In this document: positions 17,079 through 26,758 of the stretch, piece by piece
Layout: the number at the start of each line of letters is the position of its first letter
Numbering within the stretch: position 1 is the first letter of the stretch
Assembly: GCA_938074605.1 (NCBI GenBank)
Contig: CALJEI010000002.1
Coordinates: forward strand, 1-64,000
Source: an uncultured Ignisphaera sp.
GTDB taxonomy: Archaea; Thermoproteota; Thermoprotei_A; Sulfolobales; Ignisphaeraceae
Direction: 5' to 3'
Length of the DNA stretch: 64,000 nucleotides
The notes under the pieces: generated by a model
Told to the model about the DNA's origin: nothing
Seen by the model: the letters and a program-made list of their open reading frames with translations, nothing else
Databases searched by the model: none
Made by a program: the position numbers and the translations under genes

Positions 17079-18710
17079 TTATCGGTTAATAGGTTTAGAG
17101 TGATATATAATGCTATTCACCATTTTTACTAGTCTTATTATGGCTATAGCTAGAGGTTTTATAAAAATCCCTATTATGGGCATCTCTGTAAATATCTTGG
17201 TAAAGAATTCTATATCATGTTCGTTAATGGCTTTAAGTACTGTAGATAGTATGATGTATAGAGTTGTATAGAGGGTGCCTCCAGCTACTACCCTTAGTAG
17301 TGTTACTGGTCTTGGTAGTGGTATGTAGAGAAGTGCAAGGAGTACTGGTAGTGCTGCTAGTGATGATATGTAGATTGGTATAGCCCCCTTAATATTAATG
17401 TTACATCTAGAGCTTTTAGCCAGCAGTATATTGTAGAGAATAACTGTGATTATAGTAGCTACAATATTTGCTATAAGAAAGCCCCAGAGCCTATAGCCTA
17501 TCACAACAGTTAGTATATATGACATGGGGATAAATATAGCTATAGAAGCTATTGCTACATACATATTAAGTTTTGTCCTACCTAGAGCATTAAACAGCTG
17601 TGGAATTGTTATAGAGCCTAGCCCTACTAAAAGAAAAGGTGCAAATATTAGAGGTAGATACTCTGAAACAAAAAGATAGCCAGCACCATAGAAAAGATAG
17701 ACAATTTCACGTGAATAGACCATAGATAGTAGAGTTAATGGGACTATTATAGCCGCTATATACCTATTACTCTTAGCTAGAATAACAGCAAGTCTCTCCA
17801 TATTCCCCTCAACATTTATCCTTGTATACATAGGTAGAAGAGATGTTGTAATAGGTCCAAGAACAACAAGTACTAGAGTTTGAAGAGTTACAAGAGCTCT
17901 ATAGCCACCTATTTCAGCTTCTGTCAATGTATATGCCAAAAGTATATTTTGATAGGCAGCTGTAATGCTATTGGCAAGCGATGCTGCATAGAGTGGTAGG
18001 CTATAGAGAATTAGCTCTCTAGCTATAGTAAAACTCTTGACACTCGCTATATCACCTTCATAAAAACGATTTATACTTCTTACAACTGAAGCCAAAAATG
18101 TAAATCCTATTAATATAGATAGCATAAGACCAGCTATATAGGCAGCTATAACCCCCATTACCTGAAGCCCTATAAGCAGCAAGGCTATAGCCATTGCTGT
18201 TCTAGAGACACTATACACTACTTTTATAATAGTATTTCTCCAAACCTCCTCAAACCCTATAAATGTAGATAGAAGAAAGGTATAGAGACTATCTAGGAGT
18301 ACAGCTATAGATGTAAACACCACATAACGATCTAAATCAGGTCTATTAAGTATCAACATTGATAGAGATCTAGCATAGAAAAAACATATAGCTGAGCCAA
18401 CAATACCTATCAAAACCTTTAGAAGAAGCGATACCCTAACAACCCCTATAGCTACATCAAATCTCTTTTCAGCTAAATAAAACTTAACATACCTAGTGAT
18501 AGCAGTATCTAGACCAAGACTTATAAAGGTATAGAGGGTTAGAGGAACAGTCAATGCCAAACTATATACACCATAGCCTTCAGAACCAAGAATTCTAGCA
18601 ATAGCTATAGCTCCTATAGCAAGAATAGCATTATAGAGAAGATCACCTATAGACAGTATAAAAGCATTTCTAGCAGCAGCACCCAAAGCCTCTACATCAC
18701 TACTATTCAC
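17079..18710 (-). CDS. Polysaccharide flippase, MOP superfamily (Wzx-like)
   Basis: This integral membrane protein of 543 residues has about 12-14 hydrophobic helices. The opening (NAFILSIGDLLYNAILAIGA, ARILGSEGYGVYSLALTVPL) is typical of the oligosaccharide flippases RfbX/Wzx. Such proteins move lipid-linked glycans across the cytoplasmic membrane for N-glycosylation or surface polysaccharide. The GTG start at 18710 follows GGTG by six bases. Together with the UppP-like phosphatase and the membrane GT2 elsewhere in the window it points to polyprenol-linked glycan work, although the genes are not adjacent. Confidence 0.85.
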   Translation of the reverse strand: MNSSDVEALGAAARNAFILSIGDLLYNAILAIGAIAIARILGSEGYGVYSLALTVPLTLYTFISLGLDTAITRYVKFYLAEKRFDVAIGVVRVSLLLKVLIGIVGSAICFFYARSLSMLILNRPDLDRYVVFTSIAVLLDSLYTFLLSTFIGFEEVWRNTIIKVVYSVSRTAMAIALLLIGLQVMGVIAAYIAGLMLSILIGFTFLASVVRSINRFYEGDIASVKSFTIARELILYSLPLYAASLANSITAAYQNILLAYTLTEAEIGGYRALVTLQTLVLVVLGPITTSLLPMYTRINVEGNMERLAVILAKSNRYIAAIIVPLTLLSMVYSREIVYLFYGAGYLFVSEYLPLIFAPFLLVGLGSITIPQLFNALGRTKLNMYVAIASIAIFIPMSYILTVVIGYRLWGFLIANIVATIITVILYNILLAKSSRCNINIKGAIPIYISSLAALPVLLALLYIPLPRPVTLLRVVAGGTLYTTLYIILSTVLKAINEHDIEFFTKIFTEMPIIGIFIKPLAIAIIRLVKMVNSIIYHSKPINR

Positions 18711-18885
18711 ATACTACACCTTACATAAAAATCCATATATACAATAAATAAAAATAAATATATGTGTGTCTAATAGACATTAATGGATAGTACTGATAAA
18801 TACCATATGATATTAAGAAAACAATGGTACTATAATCTATTTAAGATCTCTTACCCATATTAAAGATTTCTGTGGTGTTTAGATA

Positions 18886-20046
18886 ATGTTTTTCACAGAT
18901 AGATTTATCCTAACCCCAGGCCCTACTGAGATACCAAGTAGAGTTAGAAGAGCTTTATTGAGAGAAACATCAAATCCTGATCTAGATCCCAGTTTTCTAG
19001 AGGTGTATAACCGTGTTAGAGATATGTTGAAGAAGCTTATAGGCGCTAGAACATCTTCATTATATGTTATTCCAGGAGAGGCTATATTGGGTCTAGAGGC
19101 GGCTATAGCAAATATTGTTAAGCCTAGTAGTAAAGTTGTGGTTATTGCAAATGGTGTATATGGTGAAGGTTTTGGCGATTTTGTTAAATCCTATGGTGGT
19201 ATACCTATATATGTTGGTAATGGTGAGTGGAGAAAGAGTGTAGATTTATATGAGCTAGATAGAGTTCTTGAAAAGAATAGAGATGTTGTTGCTGTAACCC
19301 TTGTGCATTGCGATACACCATCTGCCTTGTTAAATGATCTTTCTGGTGTTGCTAAAGTTGTTAAAGAGCATGGACCTCTTCTAATAGTAGATGCTGTCTC
19401 TAGTATTGGGGGAGTGCCAATAGATTTTGATGGCAATGGAATTGATGTAATGATTGGTGGTTCTCAAAAAGTTCTAAATGTACCAGCAGGACTTACAGTA
19501 ATAGCCATAAGTAAGGCTGCCTGGGATAAAATTGATGAGGTTAAATACCATGGCTATTATCTAAACCTTAGACTCTGGAGAGATATGCTTGACGACCAAG
19601 GCATATTTCCATATACAATGAGCGATGTACTTATCTATGCTCTTGAAGAATCTCTAAACATGATATTTGAAGAGGGGCTAGAAGCTGTATTTAAGAGACA
19701 TGAAATTGCTAAAAAAGCTTCATGGAATGCTCTAGAGGCTATGAATCTAGAACCCTATCCAATAGCTATAGAATATTCCTCACCAACAGTAACAGCATTT
19801 ATTGTACCCAATAACATTAATGAAGAAAAACTAAGGGATATTACATGGAGAAAGTACGGTGTTATGATAGCTGGAAGCTGGGGTAGACTAAAGGGTAAGG
19901 TACTTAGAATAGGCCACATGGGAGTACAAGCTTCTAGAACACATCTACTAATAGCATATACAGTATTAGCAAAAGCATTAAGGGATCTAGGACTTAACAC
20001 CAATATTGGTAGAGTAGTAGAAGCAATTGAGGAGACATATAAATAG
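18886..20046 (+). CDS. Class V aminotransferase (serine/alanine-glyoxylate type)
   Basis: This PLP enzyme of 386 residues has the start motif FILTPGPTEIPSRVRRAL of the alanine-glyoxylate/serine-pyruvate aminotransferases. It also has DAVSSIGGVPIDFDGNGIDV and GGSQKVLNVPAGL, whose Lys is the Schiff-base residue. It could transfer an amino group from serine or alanine to glyoxylate or pyruvate, making glycine. The true substrate pair cannot be decided here; a role in serine synthesis from phosphohydroxypyruvate is possible for archaeal relatives. ATG at 18886 lies eight bases after GGTG. It stands alone. Confidence 0.87.
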   Translation: MFFTDRFILTPGPTEIPSRVRRALLRETSNPDLDPSFLEVYNRVRDMLKKLIGARTSSLYVIPGEAILGLEAAIANIVKPSSKVVVIANGVYGEGFGDFVKSYGGIPIYVGNGEWRKSVDLYELDRVLEKNRDVVAVTLVHCDTPSALLNDLSGVAKVVKEHGPLLIVDAVSSIGGVPIDFDGNGIDVMIGGSQKVLNVPAGLTVIAISKAAWDKIDEVKYHGYYLNLRLWRDMLDDQGIFPYTMSDVLIYALEESLNMIFEEGLEAVFKRHEIAKKASWNALEAMNLEPYPIAIEYSSPTVTAFIVPNNINEEKLRDITWRKYGVMIAGSWGRLKGKVLRIGHMGVQASRTHLLIAYTVLAKALRDLGLNTNIGRVVEAIEETYK

Positions 20047-20378
20047 GAAATAAAGTCTATTCACATCCCAAACCTAATGAGTAAAACCTTAAGCTATCGT
20101 TTTTGAGTTTCATACTAGTAACAAGTGATGTTATATGTGATGCATAAAGGCTATAGCTCTTTCCTCTAGTTAGTAAGACAAAACAGTTACTCAAAATGTT
20201 ATGATCTAGGGTGCCCCTAAAACCTTCTAAGCCTAGTAAAGCTTTGAGTGGAGTAGAGGGGGAACTGAAGTGGAACAATGACATCAACCACTATAAACCT
20301 AATATAAGAGCTGAATCCCTTTGTAATCGAATTCTATTATTAGCTAAAACTTCAACCCTAGCGCTATATAAATAACTT
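20047..20378. other. Gap of 330 bases with a coding-like remnant
   Basis: The gap lies between the ends of the aminotransferase and DUF58 genes. On the plus strand bases 20205-20375 are open and read like real protein (GTG at 20211; PLKPSKPSKALSGVEGELKW, then NNDINHYKPN), ending at TAA just before the opposing DUF58 stop. The 76-codon antisense ORF over the same bases looks like a shadow. It may be the tail of a lost gene; a transposase C-terminus is possible but unproven. Confidence 0.3.
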
Positions 20379-21692
20379 TTATTTGTGGAGTAGTTCAACT
20401 ATTTCAACAATTTTCTGTGGTATATCGCTAGGCTTTGTTGCTATAACCCTAACACCACATCCCTTGATTGTATTTATACCATCTAGCTCCTGCTTTAATG
20501 TACCATATAGCTTTACATAGTAGAGTTTTTGTGCAAGTGGTGGTAAATCTATCGCTTCATAGCTTACTATAATTGGGGTTATAATATATGGTATATGACC
20601 CATTGCTTCAAACATCTTTAACCATTTTATAAGTGTCTGTATTCTATCCTCATCTGCTACTCTAGTAAATATAAATATCAATGTTCGTTCTCTAGGCAGT
20701 TTAAGGGCTATAGATCTAAGAATATCATGCAGTTGCTGAATCTGTGTCTCATCCTCTACATAGCTAATAGATGATAGTATCTCATAAACTCTTCTAAAAC
20801 CTATAGCTCCTGCTAATGGTTTACCTGAGAAGATAAGACCACTTTCATTTAATATAGCTACTGAAAGTAGATACCCCCTTCTAGCTAGATAACTTGCTAT
20901 AGCAGCTACAATTCTTGCACAATGTTCAGCTGGGGTCTGTCTGGATGGACCAAACCACATACCTCTTGATGAGTCTACTACAAATAGTATGTGTTGATAT
21001 GATTCTCTTTCAGACTCTTTAACCACAAGCCTATTTTGAGAGGCTAGAAATCTCCATACAACTTTTCTAAGCTCATCCCCAGGCATATACTCCCTCACGT
21101 CATAGAATTCAATCCCTTCACCAGAAACCCTACTCTTTGCAATACCAGCCATTCGTGTATAGATCCATAGCCTTCTAACAATAGCAGCTTCAATAGCTGG
21201 TGGTACAGCTATTCTAAAGCGACCATAGATCTCTATAATAGAACTTTTAAAGAGTCCAAGAATATCTCTAGAAACTGTGTAGAGGGGTCCAATTCTATAT
21301 GTACCCACCCTTCCACTAAATACAAATTTAAGTTTGATTGAACTTCGCGGTGGTATAATAGCTATACCCGTTCTACTTCCACCAATAAGTTTTAGAAGAG
21401 GGCTATAGTGAAGACCGTATTCAGCAATAACTATAGGTACTATGGTGGGATTGTAGATAGTGTATATAATCTCTATTGGTGTTCTATCATCTCCTATAGT
21501 CTTAAAGACGTTTACTACTAGTTTTGGAAATATATGGAGGGAAAGCTCTACATAGAATCTTAAGAATATTACAATGGCTAGTAGAGTTAGTGCCATATAT
21601 AGTAGGGAGGGATCTATAGCTATAGATAACGCTATAAAAAATGCTACCATCAATAATATAGCCAATAGCCTATTGGTAGCTGAAACAGTCAC
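20379..21692 (-). CDS. DUF58 protein (VWA-like, MoxR-associated)
   Basis: Two N-terminal helices (about 8-45) are followed by a beta-rich domain and then the DUF58 core (GEGIEFYDVREYMPGDELRKV, then VWRFLA). After that comes a von Willebrand A-like region (FVVDSSRGMWFG), which in this family carries a metal-ion adhesion-type site. DUF58 proteins pair with MoxR AAA+ ATPases; some function in assembly or maturation of protein complexes at the membrane. This is the last gene of the six-gene operon that begins with MoxR at 26473. It follows the previous gene by 59 bases. The start is GTG. Confidence 0.87.
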   Translation of the reverse strand: MTVSATNRLLAILLMVAFFIALSIAIDPSLLYMALTLLAIVIFLRFYVELSLHIFPKLVVNVFKTIGDDRTPIEIIYTIYNPTIVPIVIAEYGLHYSPLLKLIGGSRTGIAIIPPRSSIKLKFVFSGRVGTYRIGPLYTVSRDILGLFKSSIIEIYGRFRIAVPPAIEAAIVRRLWIYTRMAGIAKSRVSGEGIEFYDVREYMPGDELRKVVWRFLASQNRLVVKESERESYQHILFVVDSSRGMWFGPSRQTPAEHCARIVAAIASYLARRGYLLSVAILNESGLIFSGKPLAGAIGFRRVYEILSSISYVEDETQIQQLHDILRSIALKLPRERTLIFIFTRVADEDRIQTLIKWLKMFEAMGHIPYIITPIIVSYEAIDLPPLAQKLYYVKLYGTLKQELDGINTIKGCGVRVIATKPSDIPQKIVEIVELLHK

Positions 21693-21751
21693 ACCACTAC
21701 ACCCCAGCCCATCTACATTAGTCTAAACACCATGGATTTAAACTACATAAG

Positions 21752-23182
21752 CTAAAATGGGGATGTATACTGCAGTATTGATGAACCAATAGAATTCAAT
21801 ATAGACTCACTTTCCTCAACAGCCCTCCTTACCACATATCTCCATAGTACTAACGGTGGCCATATACTTTTCCTTAGAGCTCTTCTATAGTATTTATTCA
21901 TAAACCTCCAGTATCTAAAGCTCTTTTCAACACCAGCATACCTCCCAACAACCTCTGAAAATCTATTATCATCTAAACCCATACCTATAAGGTTCTTAAA
22001 TACCGTATCGACCATTGTATATAGGTTTATAAAATCATTTGATGTTAGCCTCACCCTTTCCTCAATAACAGCCTTTCTTAGCTCTGGAGCTATATATAGC
22101 TCCAACTCCCTCTGGCTAGTAAGAGGTTCATCCCTCAAGATTGTCTCTCCCCTTCTAAGAATATATAGTAGAATAAGTGTTAGTAGAGGTAGTGAGAAAT
22201 AGAGTATAGGTTCTCTAAATAGATATATGAATTGTTTATTAATGGTTGCTAGAGCTGGTGGAAGCCATATAGATGGATGTAGAAATGTTAGAATGTATAT
22301 AGTGAATATATAGAGGAGGTCCTGTGGAGATAGGGTAGCGATAAATTTATCTAGTTCCCTAATATTGGCAGTACTGCTATGCATAGCATCAAATATAATT
22401 GTACATGTTCTAAAGCCACTACATAGAAAATCTAAAAGACTATTTGCAAACTTGATATAAATAGTCTCATTTGAGTTTAGAACCTGATTTAGAAATATAG
22501 AGCCATCACCAATTACAACAACATCTATACTCTCACTAATCCTCTCAACAGACGCTACATAAGCTCTTAATTTATAGGTTAAAGGCCCTTGTATAGAGGA
22601 GGCATTATCTATGACCACAACATTATGTACTACACCAATTGGCATACCTCCTACAACCTCAGATGCAAGATCTAGTACAACGATATAGGCATTACTATTT
22701 AATACTATAAATGCCTTAGGATATGGACTAAAGTCTGCTGAAAAATTCACTATCCTATTGCCAAGAACTCTTATTGATGAATTTATATATTGAAGGAGAG
22801 CATTAGAGGTAGGCTCCTCATCAGCAATAAATATAGCTATACTACCACATCTCTGGAGGAGTCTAGATACTATAGCTTTTGATTCATCCCATGTTATAGG
22901 ATATGAAGGCGATATAACTATATATACACATCGATCGCCTGCAACAGTATTAAGTTCATCTATATCTAGAGCTACTATAGTATTGTATCTAGATCTTGCA
23001 ATCTGGTACAGTACTGAAGTTCCATAGCTGAGAGGACTAAGTGGTGAAGTTCCAACAGGTATCTGTGGTCTTGGAATACCTTTTTCAGTAAGGGCTATAA
23101 GCCCTATTGTAATTAGAATCAGCACTAATGTTATTGATACTAGCCTACTGCTTTTCTCTTTCAACATCAACTCCATAGACAT
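21752..23182 (-). CDS. DUF4350-like membrane protein of the MoxR operon
   Basis: The 476-residue product has an N-terminal helix (residues 14-30) and an external domain that starts with TSPLSYGTSVLYQIAR and contains YIVISPSYPITWDESKA. This is the layout of the DUF4350 domain, a GATase-like fold found in MoxR/DUF58 operons. One or two further helices lie near residues 285-340, then a cytosolic helical tail. The start is ATG 23182 or, with a closer GGAG, ATG 23167; either overlaps the preceding gene by 20-40 bases, so translation is probably coupled. The exact function of the family is unknown. Confidence 0.68.
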   Translation of the reverse strand: MSMELMLKEKSSRLVSITLVLILITIGLIALTEKGIPRPQIPVGTSPLSPLSYGTSVLYQIARSRYNTIVALDIDELNTVAGDRCVYIVISPSYPITWDESKAIVSRLLQRCGSIAIFIADEEPTSNALLQYINSSIRVLGNRIVNFSADFSPYPKAFIVLNSNAYIVVLDLASEVVGGMPIGVVHNVVVIDNASSIQGPLTYKLRAYVASVERISESIDVVVIGDGSIFLNQVLNSNETIYIKFANSLLDFLCSGFRTCTIIFDAMHSSTANIRELDKFIATLSPQDLLYIFTIYILTFLHPSIWLPPALATINKQFIYLFREPILYFSLPLLTLILLYILRRGETILRDEPLTSQRELELYIAPELRKAVIEERVRLTSNDFINLYTMVDTVFKNLIGMGLDDNRFSEVVGRYAGVEKSFRYWRFMNKYYRRALRKSIWPPLVLWRYVVRRAVEESESILNSIGSSILQYTSPF

Positions 23183-23387
23183 ATGCAGCCAGCCTTAAGA
23201 GATATAGACTTGCAGAAAGGAGTGAAAAGCCAATAAGTCCAGCTAAAAGTGATGTAGCTACCATAGCTCTCTCCATATAGGAGATAGACCATAAAAGCAC
23301 ATATATAGAGAATATTAGAAGTGTTAAACCTGCTATAAGTAGTGGTATAAAACCCTTTAGCCTTCTAACCCCCAACCTAATACTCAT
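23145..23387 (-). CDS. Small two-helix membrane protein of the MoxR operon
   Basis: Eighty residues with a basic N-terminus (MSIRLGVRRLKG) and two hydrophobic helices (about 12-33 and 40-67). The ATG at 23387 overlaps the previous stop as ATGA and is preceded by GGTG seven bases away. No family is recognised. Its place between two larger membrane proteins suggests a small structural subunit of the same complex. Confidence 0.7.
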   Translation of the reverse strand: MSIRLGVRRLKGFIPLLIAGLTLLIFSIYVLLWSISYMERAMVATSLLAGLIGFSLLSASLYLLRLAAYVYGVDVEREKQ

Positions 23388-24475
23388 GGAGCTACACCCA
23401 ATAGCCTAGATAACAACTCTATAAAACTTAGCATATAGTATGCATAGTCTATATAAGATGCAACTAACACACTAGCTAGAGAATTGAAGTTAGGCGCTAT
23501 AACTGCTGTAGTAAGAGGTGTTCCATTATCTACAGCAAGTTTAACTGTTGCTATATAGACTAGCAGCAATATAGCTATAGCATATATAGCCCTCTTTTTA
23601 GTTAATCTAAAAGGCATTTCAAGCCTTATCACATTTGAAAGTATATGCATTGTAAGTAAAAAGATTGCTACACCAAATACCATATCTATAAATGGCGATT
23701 GTTGTAAAAGACCCCTTAGCCTAGCCATAGGAGCCGTTAAAATAATGTTGAAGAGAATCCCCCATAACACAGGGTAGAAAGCTAGAGATGATAACACTAG
23801 TATGGTGTGTGTAAAGTAGGGTTTGAATACCACATTAAGCTCTGCTAAATCCTTTAGAAATACCAGCGATATTTTTCTTGATGGAAGTATAAACGGTATT
23901 ATAACTGAGCCCATCCCCCTTACAAAACTGATTGTTATAGCTATAGAGACTACAATTAAAATTGCTCTAATAATATATTGAGCCTCAATCCAATTAATTC
24001 GATGGATAAGGCTAGCACTAAATAAGTTGATAAGGTTTAAAAAGTAGTATCCAATATAGTAAAAGAACACCATAAATGGTATCATAAGGCCTACTACTAT
24101 AGTAAAACTCTTCAATATATCAACACCTTTAATATAGATATTGCGTCCCTCTACCACACTAAACGATGTTAAAATATTATCTAGCACCAACATTATGGGT
24201 AGCCCTATGAGGCTAGCCCATGGTAGTGAAACTGTAGATTCTGTTAATGTGGATAGCACTAGTATGACTATAGTTATTGAATAGAGTAACGGACTTCCTA
24301 TCACTACTGTTAAAAGGGCAGCCATACCCCCTGCAACAGTAGCTATAATTCTAATATTTAGATGAAGAGTGTGGGGGCTAATCAAAAGCAGCACAACACT
24401 TCTAATTAAATCCCAGAATACTGCTAGTGGTACAAGGTGTACTGCTAAATTTAAAATCCTTTTAATGTCCACCAT
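23384..24475 (-). CDS. Multi-pass membrane protein of the MoxR operon
   Basis: The protein is about 363 residues long from ATG 24475 ([20 protein letters not shown]), which follows GGTGG by six bases and overlaps the upstream stop by 14 bases. A longer frame back to 24559 would run 98 bases into the upstream gene and has no ribosome site. It has about eight hydrophobic helices and no catalytic motif that I can see. The general layout resembles the polytopic membrane proteins often found in archaeal MoxR/DUF58 clusters. The role is probably a membrane scaffold. Confidence 0.75.
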   Translation of the reverse strand: MVDIKRILNLAVHLVPLAVFWDLIRSVVLLLISPHTLHLNIRIIATVAGGMAALLTVVIGSPLLYSITIVILVLSTLTESTVSLPWASLIGLPIMLVLDNILTSFSVVEGRNIYIKGVDILKSFTIVVGLMIPFMVFFYYIGYYFLNLINLFSASLIHRINWIEAQYIIRAILIVVSIAITISFVRGMGSVIIPFILPSRKISLVFLKDLAELNVVFKPYFTHTILVLSSLAFYPVLWGILFNIILTAPMARLRGLLQQSPFIDMVFGVAIFLLTMHILSNVIRLEMPFRLTKKRAIYAIAILLLVYIATVKLAVDNGTPLTTAVIAPNFNSLASVLVASYIDYAYYMLSFIELLSRLLGVAP

Positions 24476-25541
24476 ATCTTTCCACCATACTGTTATACAC
24501 TTTAATAGCCTCATCAACAATACTGCGATCTTTTCTAAAACCAAATCTATAGAGTTCATAGAGCTGTGTTAGTCTTACAAACATACTATATACCATCTTA
24601 TCCTCTATCCTATTCACCATATCTAGATATTCTCTATGTGTGGTATACCAATTTCTCTTAATTTTTGAAAGACGCTCCATAATTCTAACAGCTGACCAAT
24701 ACACTGCTATAGGATCTAGTTTATCTCCCTTTAAACCTCTGGAACTAGCTTTATACACACTGCCACTAATAGCCCTATACAACCTATTTAATAGTATAGC
24801 TATTCTATCCCTAAATACTATCGCAAGCACTATAGAGAGTATTGCTATGGTGATTACAACCATAGCATTAAGCGATATAAAGATGTTCGTAGATGGTAGT
24901 AGGGGGACCTGGGGAATATTCAAAAATGCTGAGGGTATCGCTACCCCAGCTTTAGAGATATTGGCTACAGATTGTGATGTCTCTCTGGCTAGAGGGTTAT
25001 TAGTAGTAAGAAGTTTATTAAAAGCTCTATACACTTTGCTGCTTATATCTATTGGTATATCTACCCCTCTTTCGCTATATAGATTAGATATCATGTTTAG
25101 CAATGCTATGTAGTCTATTGTATCTAGAACTCCTAAACCATATATGTGGTCTATATACTGTATTATACTCTTTAGCTCATCTATACTGAGATTTCCTTCT
25201 TTAAATCTCTCAATCAATTCACTTAGCTGTTCATTCCCAATCATATTCAGTATTTCACTATCTGTAGCATTATATATTGCGGCTAGCCTATGGGCTGTTT
25301 CACGATCTAGCGCCCCTATTCTTTCAAGAGCCTCTATAGCCTCACTATAATCTATAGATCTATTTGCCAGTCTGTTTAAAATTGATAGAATGCCCATGTT
25401 ATTCATTAGGTCGTCGATAGATATTCCTTCACTATATGGGAAGTTTGGTGTATGTCTCATAATCTCCTGTGAATATATGTGTGGCACTGTTGTGAGTAGA
25501 GCAATAGCAACCATAATCCCTATGACTGTACCGCCCTTCAA
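24462..25541 (-). CDS. Secreted/membrane protein with DUF4129-like C-terminus
   Basis: The protein starts with a signal-like helix ([18 protein letters not shown]) and has an external helical domain of about 180 residues. A second helix (about 220-245) is followed by a basic cytosolic part. The last 75 residues ([20 protein letters not shown] and [13 protein letters not shown]) resemble DUF4129, a domain linked to MoxR/DUF58 systems and to transglutaminase-like proteins. The TTG start overlaps the MoxR stop by four bases (TTGA) and follows GGTG by eight. The assignment to DUF4129 rests on motif memory and could be tested by a profile search. Confidence 0.65.
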   Translation of the reverse strand: MKGGTVIGIMVAIALLTTVPHIYSQEIMRHTPNFPYSEGISIDDLMNNMGILSILNRLANRSIDYSEAIEALERIGALDRETAHRLAAIYNATDSEILNMIGNEQLSELIERFKEGNLSIDELKSIIQYIDHIYGLGVLDTIDYIALLNMISNLYSERGVDIPIDISSKVYRAFNKLLTTNNPLARETSQSVANISKAGVAIPSAFLNIPQVPLLPSTNIFISLNAMVVITIAILSIVLAIVFRDRIAILLNRLYRAISGSVYKASSRGLKGDKLDPIAVYWSAVRIMERLSKIKRNWYTTHREYLDMVNRIEDKMVYSMFVRLTQLYELYRFGFRKDRSIVDEAIKVYNSMVERYGGH

Positions 25542-26473
25542 GGTGTAGGCACCTTAATCTTTGCTAGTACATCTTCTACTACCCTCTCACTTGATATCTG
25601 CTGTATCTCATACTCAGGCTTCATTATAATTCTGTGAATTAAAGCAGGTTTTGCAACAGCTTTAACATCATCTGGAATAACATAGTATCTACCCTCTATA
25701 TATGCCCAAGCTTTTGAAAGTTTAAGAATTGCTATACCTGCTCTTGGAGAACCACCAAGCCTTACAGCTGGATGACGCCTAGTTTCTTCAACAATACTAG
25801 CTATATAGTCTAGAATAGAGTCATCCATTTTAACATCTTCAACTCTAGCCATTTCCTCCAAAAGCTGCTGCCTACTAATAACCGGTTTCAAAGATTCAAC
25901 AGCATTCTCAATCTCTCTAACACTCTTTAACATCTTCACAAAACCAATATGAGTCACATATCCTGTAACCAGCTTTATAAGAAATCTATCTACCTGAGCC
26001 TCTGGAAGTGGAAAAACTCCCTCCATCTCAATAGGATTTTGTGTAGCCAAGACAATGAAGGGTTCCTCAAGTCTATAAGTAACACCCTCTATAGTTACCT
26101 GCCTCTCCTGCATAGCCTCTAGAAGAGCTGATTGAGTCCTTGGAGAAGCCCTATTAATTTCATCAACAAGAAGAACATTTGTAAATATAGGGCCCTTCCT
26201 AAGCCTAAACTCACCACTCTTCTGATCATATACATAAAAACCTATTATATCTGTAGGTAGAAGATCTGGCGTCATTTGAATTCTTCTAAAATTAAGATCA
26301 AGAAGTCTGGCAATAGACTTAGCCATATAGGTTTTAGCAACACCTGGAACACCCTCAATGAGAGCATGCCCACGCACAAGAAGACATGCAAGAATCATCC
26401 TAATTTCATATTCCTTCTCAATAAGAATCCCACCATCAACAAGAATCCTAAGAACATCTTTAATAAAAGACAT
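25538..26473 (-). CDS. moxR: MoxR-type AAA+ ATPase
   Basis: This AAA+ ATPase of 311 residues has Walker A GVPGVAKT (41-48), Walker [15 protein letters not shown] with D104 and E105, and sensor 1 [29 protein letters not shown] carries the sensor 2 arginine. MoxR ATPases act as chaperones that drive assembly or activation of protein complexes, with DUF58/VWA proteins as adaptors. It is the first gene of an operon of six overlapping or tightly spaced genes. A 14-base palindromic TATA-like element lies 34-47 bases upstream of its ATG. Confidence 0.94.
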   Translation of the reverse strand: MSFIKDVLRILVDGGILIEKEYEIRMILACLLVRGHALIEGVPGVAKTYMAKSIARLLDLNFRRIQMTPDLLPTDIIGFYVYDQKSGEFRLRKGPIFTNVLLVDEINRASPRTQSALLEAMQERQVTIEGVTYRLEEPFIVLATQNPIEMEGVFPLPEAQVDRFLIKLVTGYVTHIGFVKMLKSVREIENAVESLKPVISRQQLLEEMARVEDVKMDDSILDYIASIVEETRRHPAVRLGGSPRAGIAILKLSKAWAYIEGRYYVIPDDVKAVAKPALIHRIIMKPEYEIQQISSERVVEDVLAKIKVPTP

Positions 26474-26506
26474 AACCTTCTACACCTTTACATTTCTAAT
26501 TCTAAA

Positions 26507-26520
26507 CTCTATATATAGAG
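26507..26520 (-). promoter_or_regulatory. Palindromic TATA-like element upstream of moxR
   Basis: CTCTATATATAGAG is a perfect 14-base palindrome placed 34-47 bases before the MoxR start. That fits a TATA box with a leader of about 10-15 bases holding the AGGTT ribosome site. Its symmetry would let TBP bind in either orientation or allow an operator function. Confidence 0.45.
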
Positions 26521-26758
26521 CAAGGTATATAAAGATATATAGAACATTAAACTTGCTACATATTCATTTCATTACCATTATGATGAAAATCAACCTTGTA
26601 GCTAATCTATCTAAAAATATCGATGTGGAGTTTGGGTGAATAGCAACAATAAATATGAGTGGAAGATTGGGATAATAATTCTTATTCTTACTTACAGTAG
26701 CTAAAAAATGTTGTATGGATAGGCTTATTTTACTATATTTGAAAAGGGGAGTATTAAT

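Noticed and set aside
20057-20287. 76-codon minus-strand ORF
   Set aside because: It overlaps a more protein-like plus-strand frame and has no ribosome site or motif.
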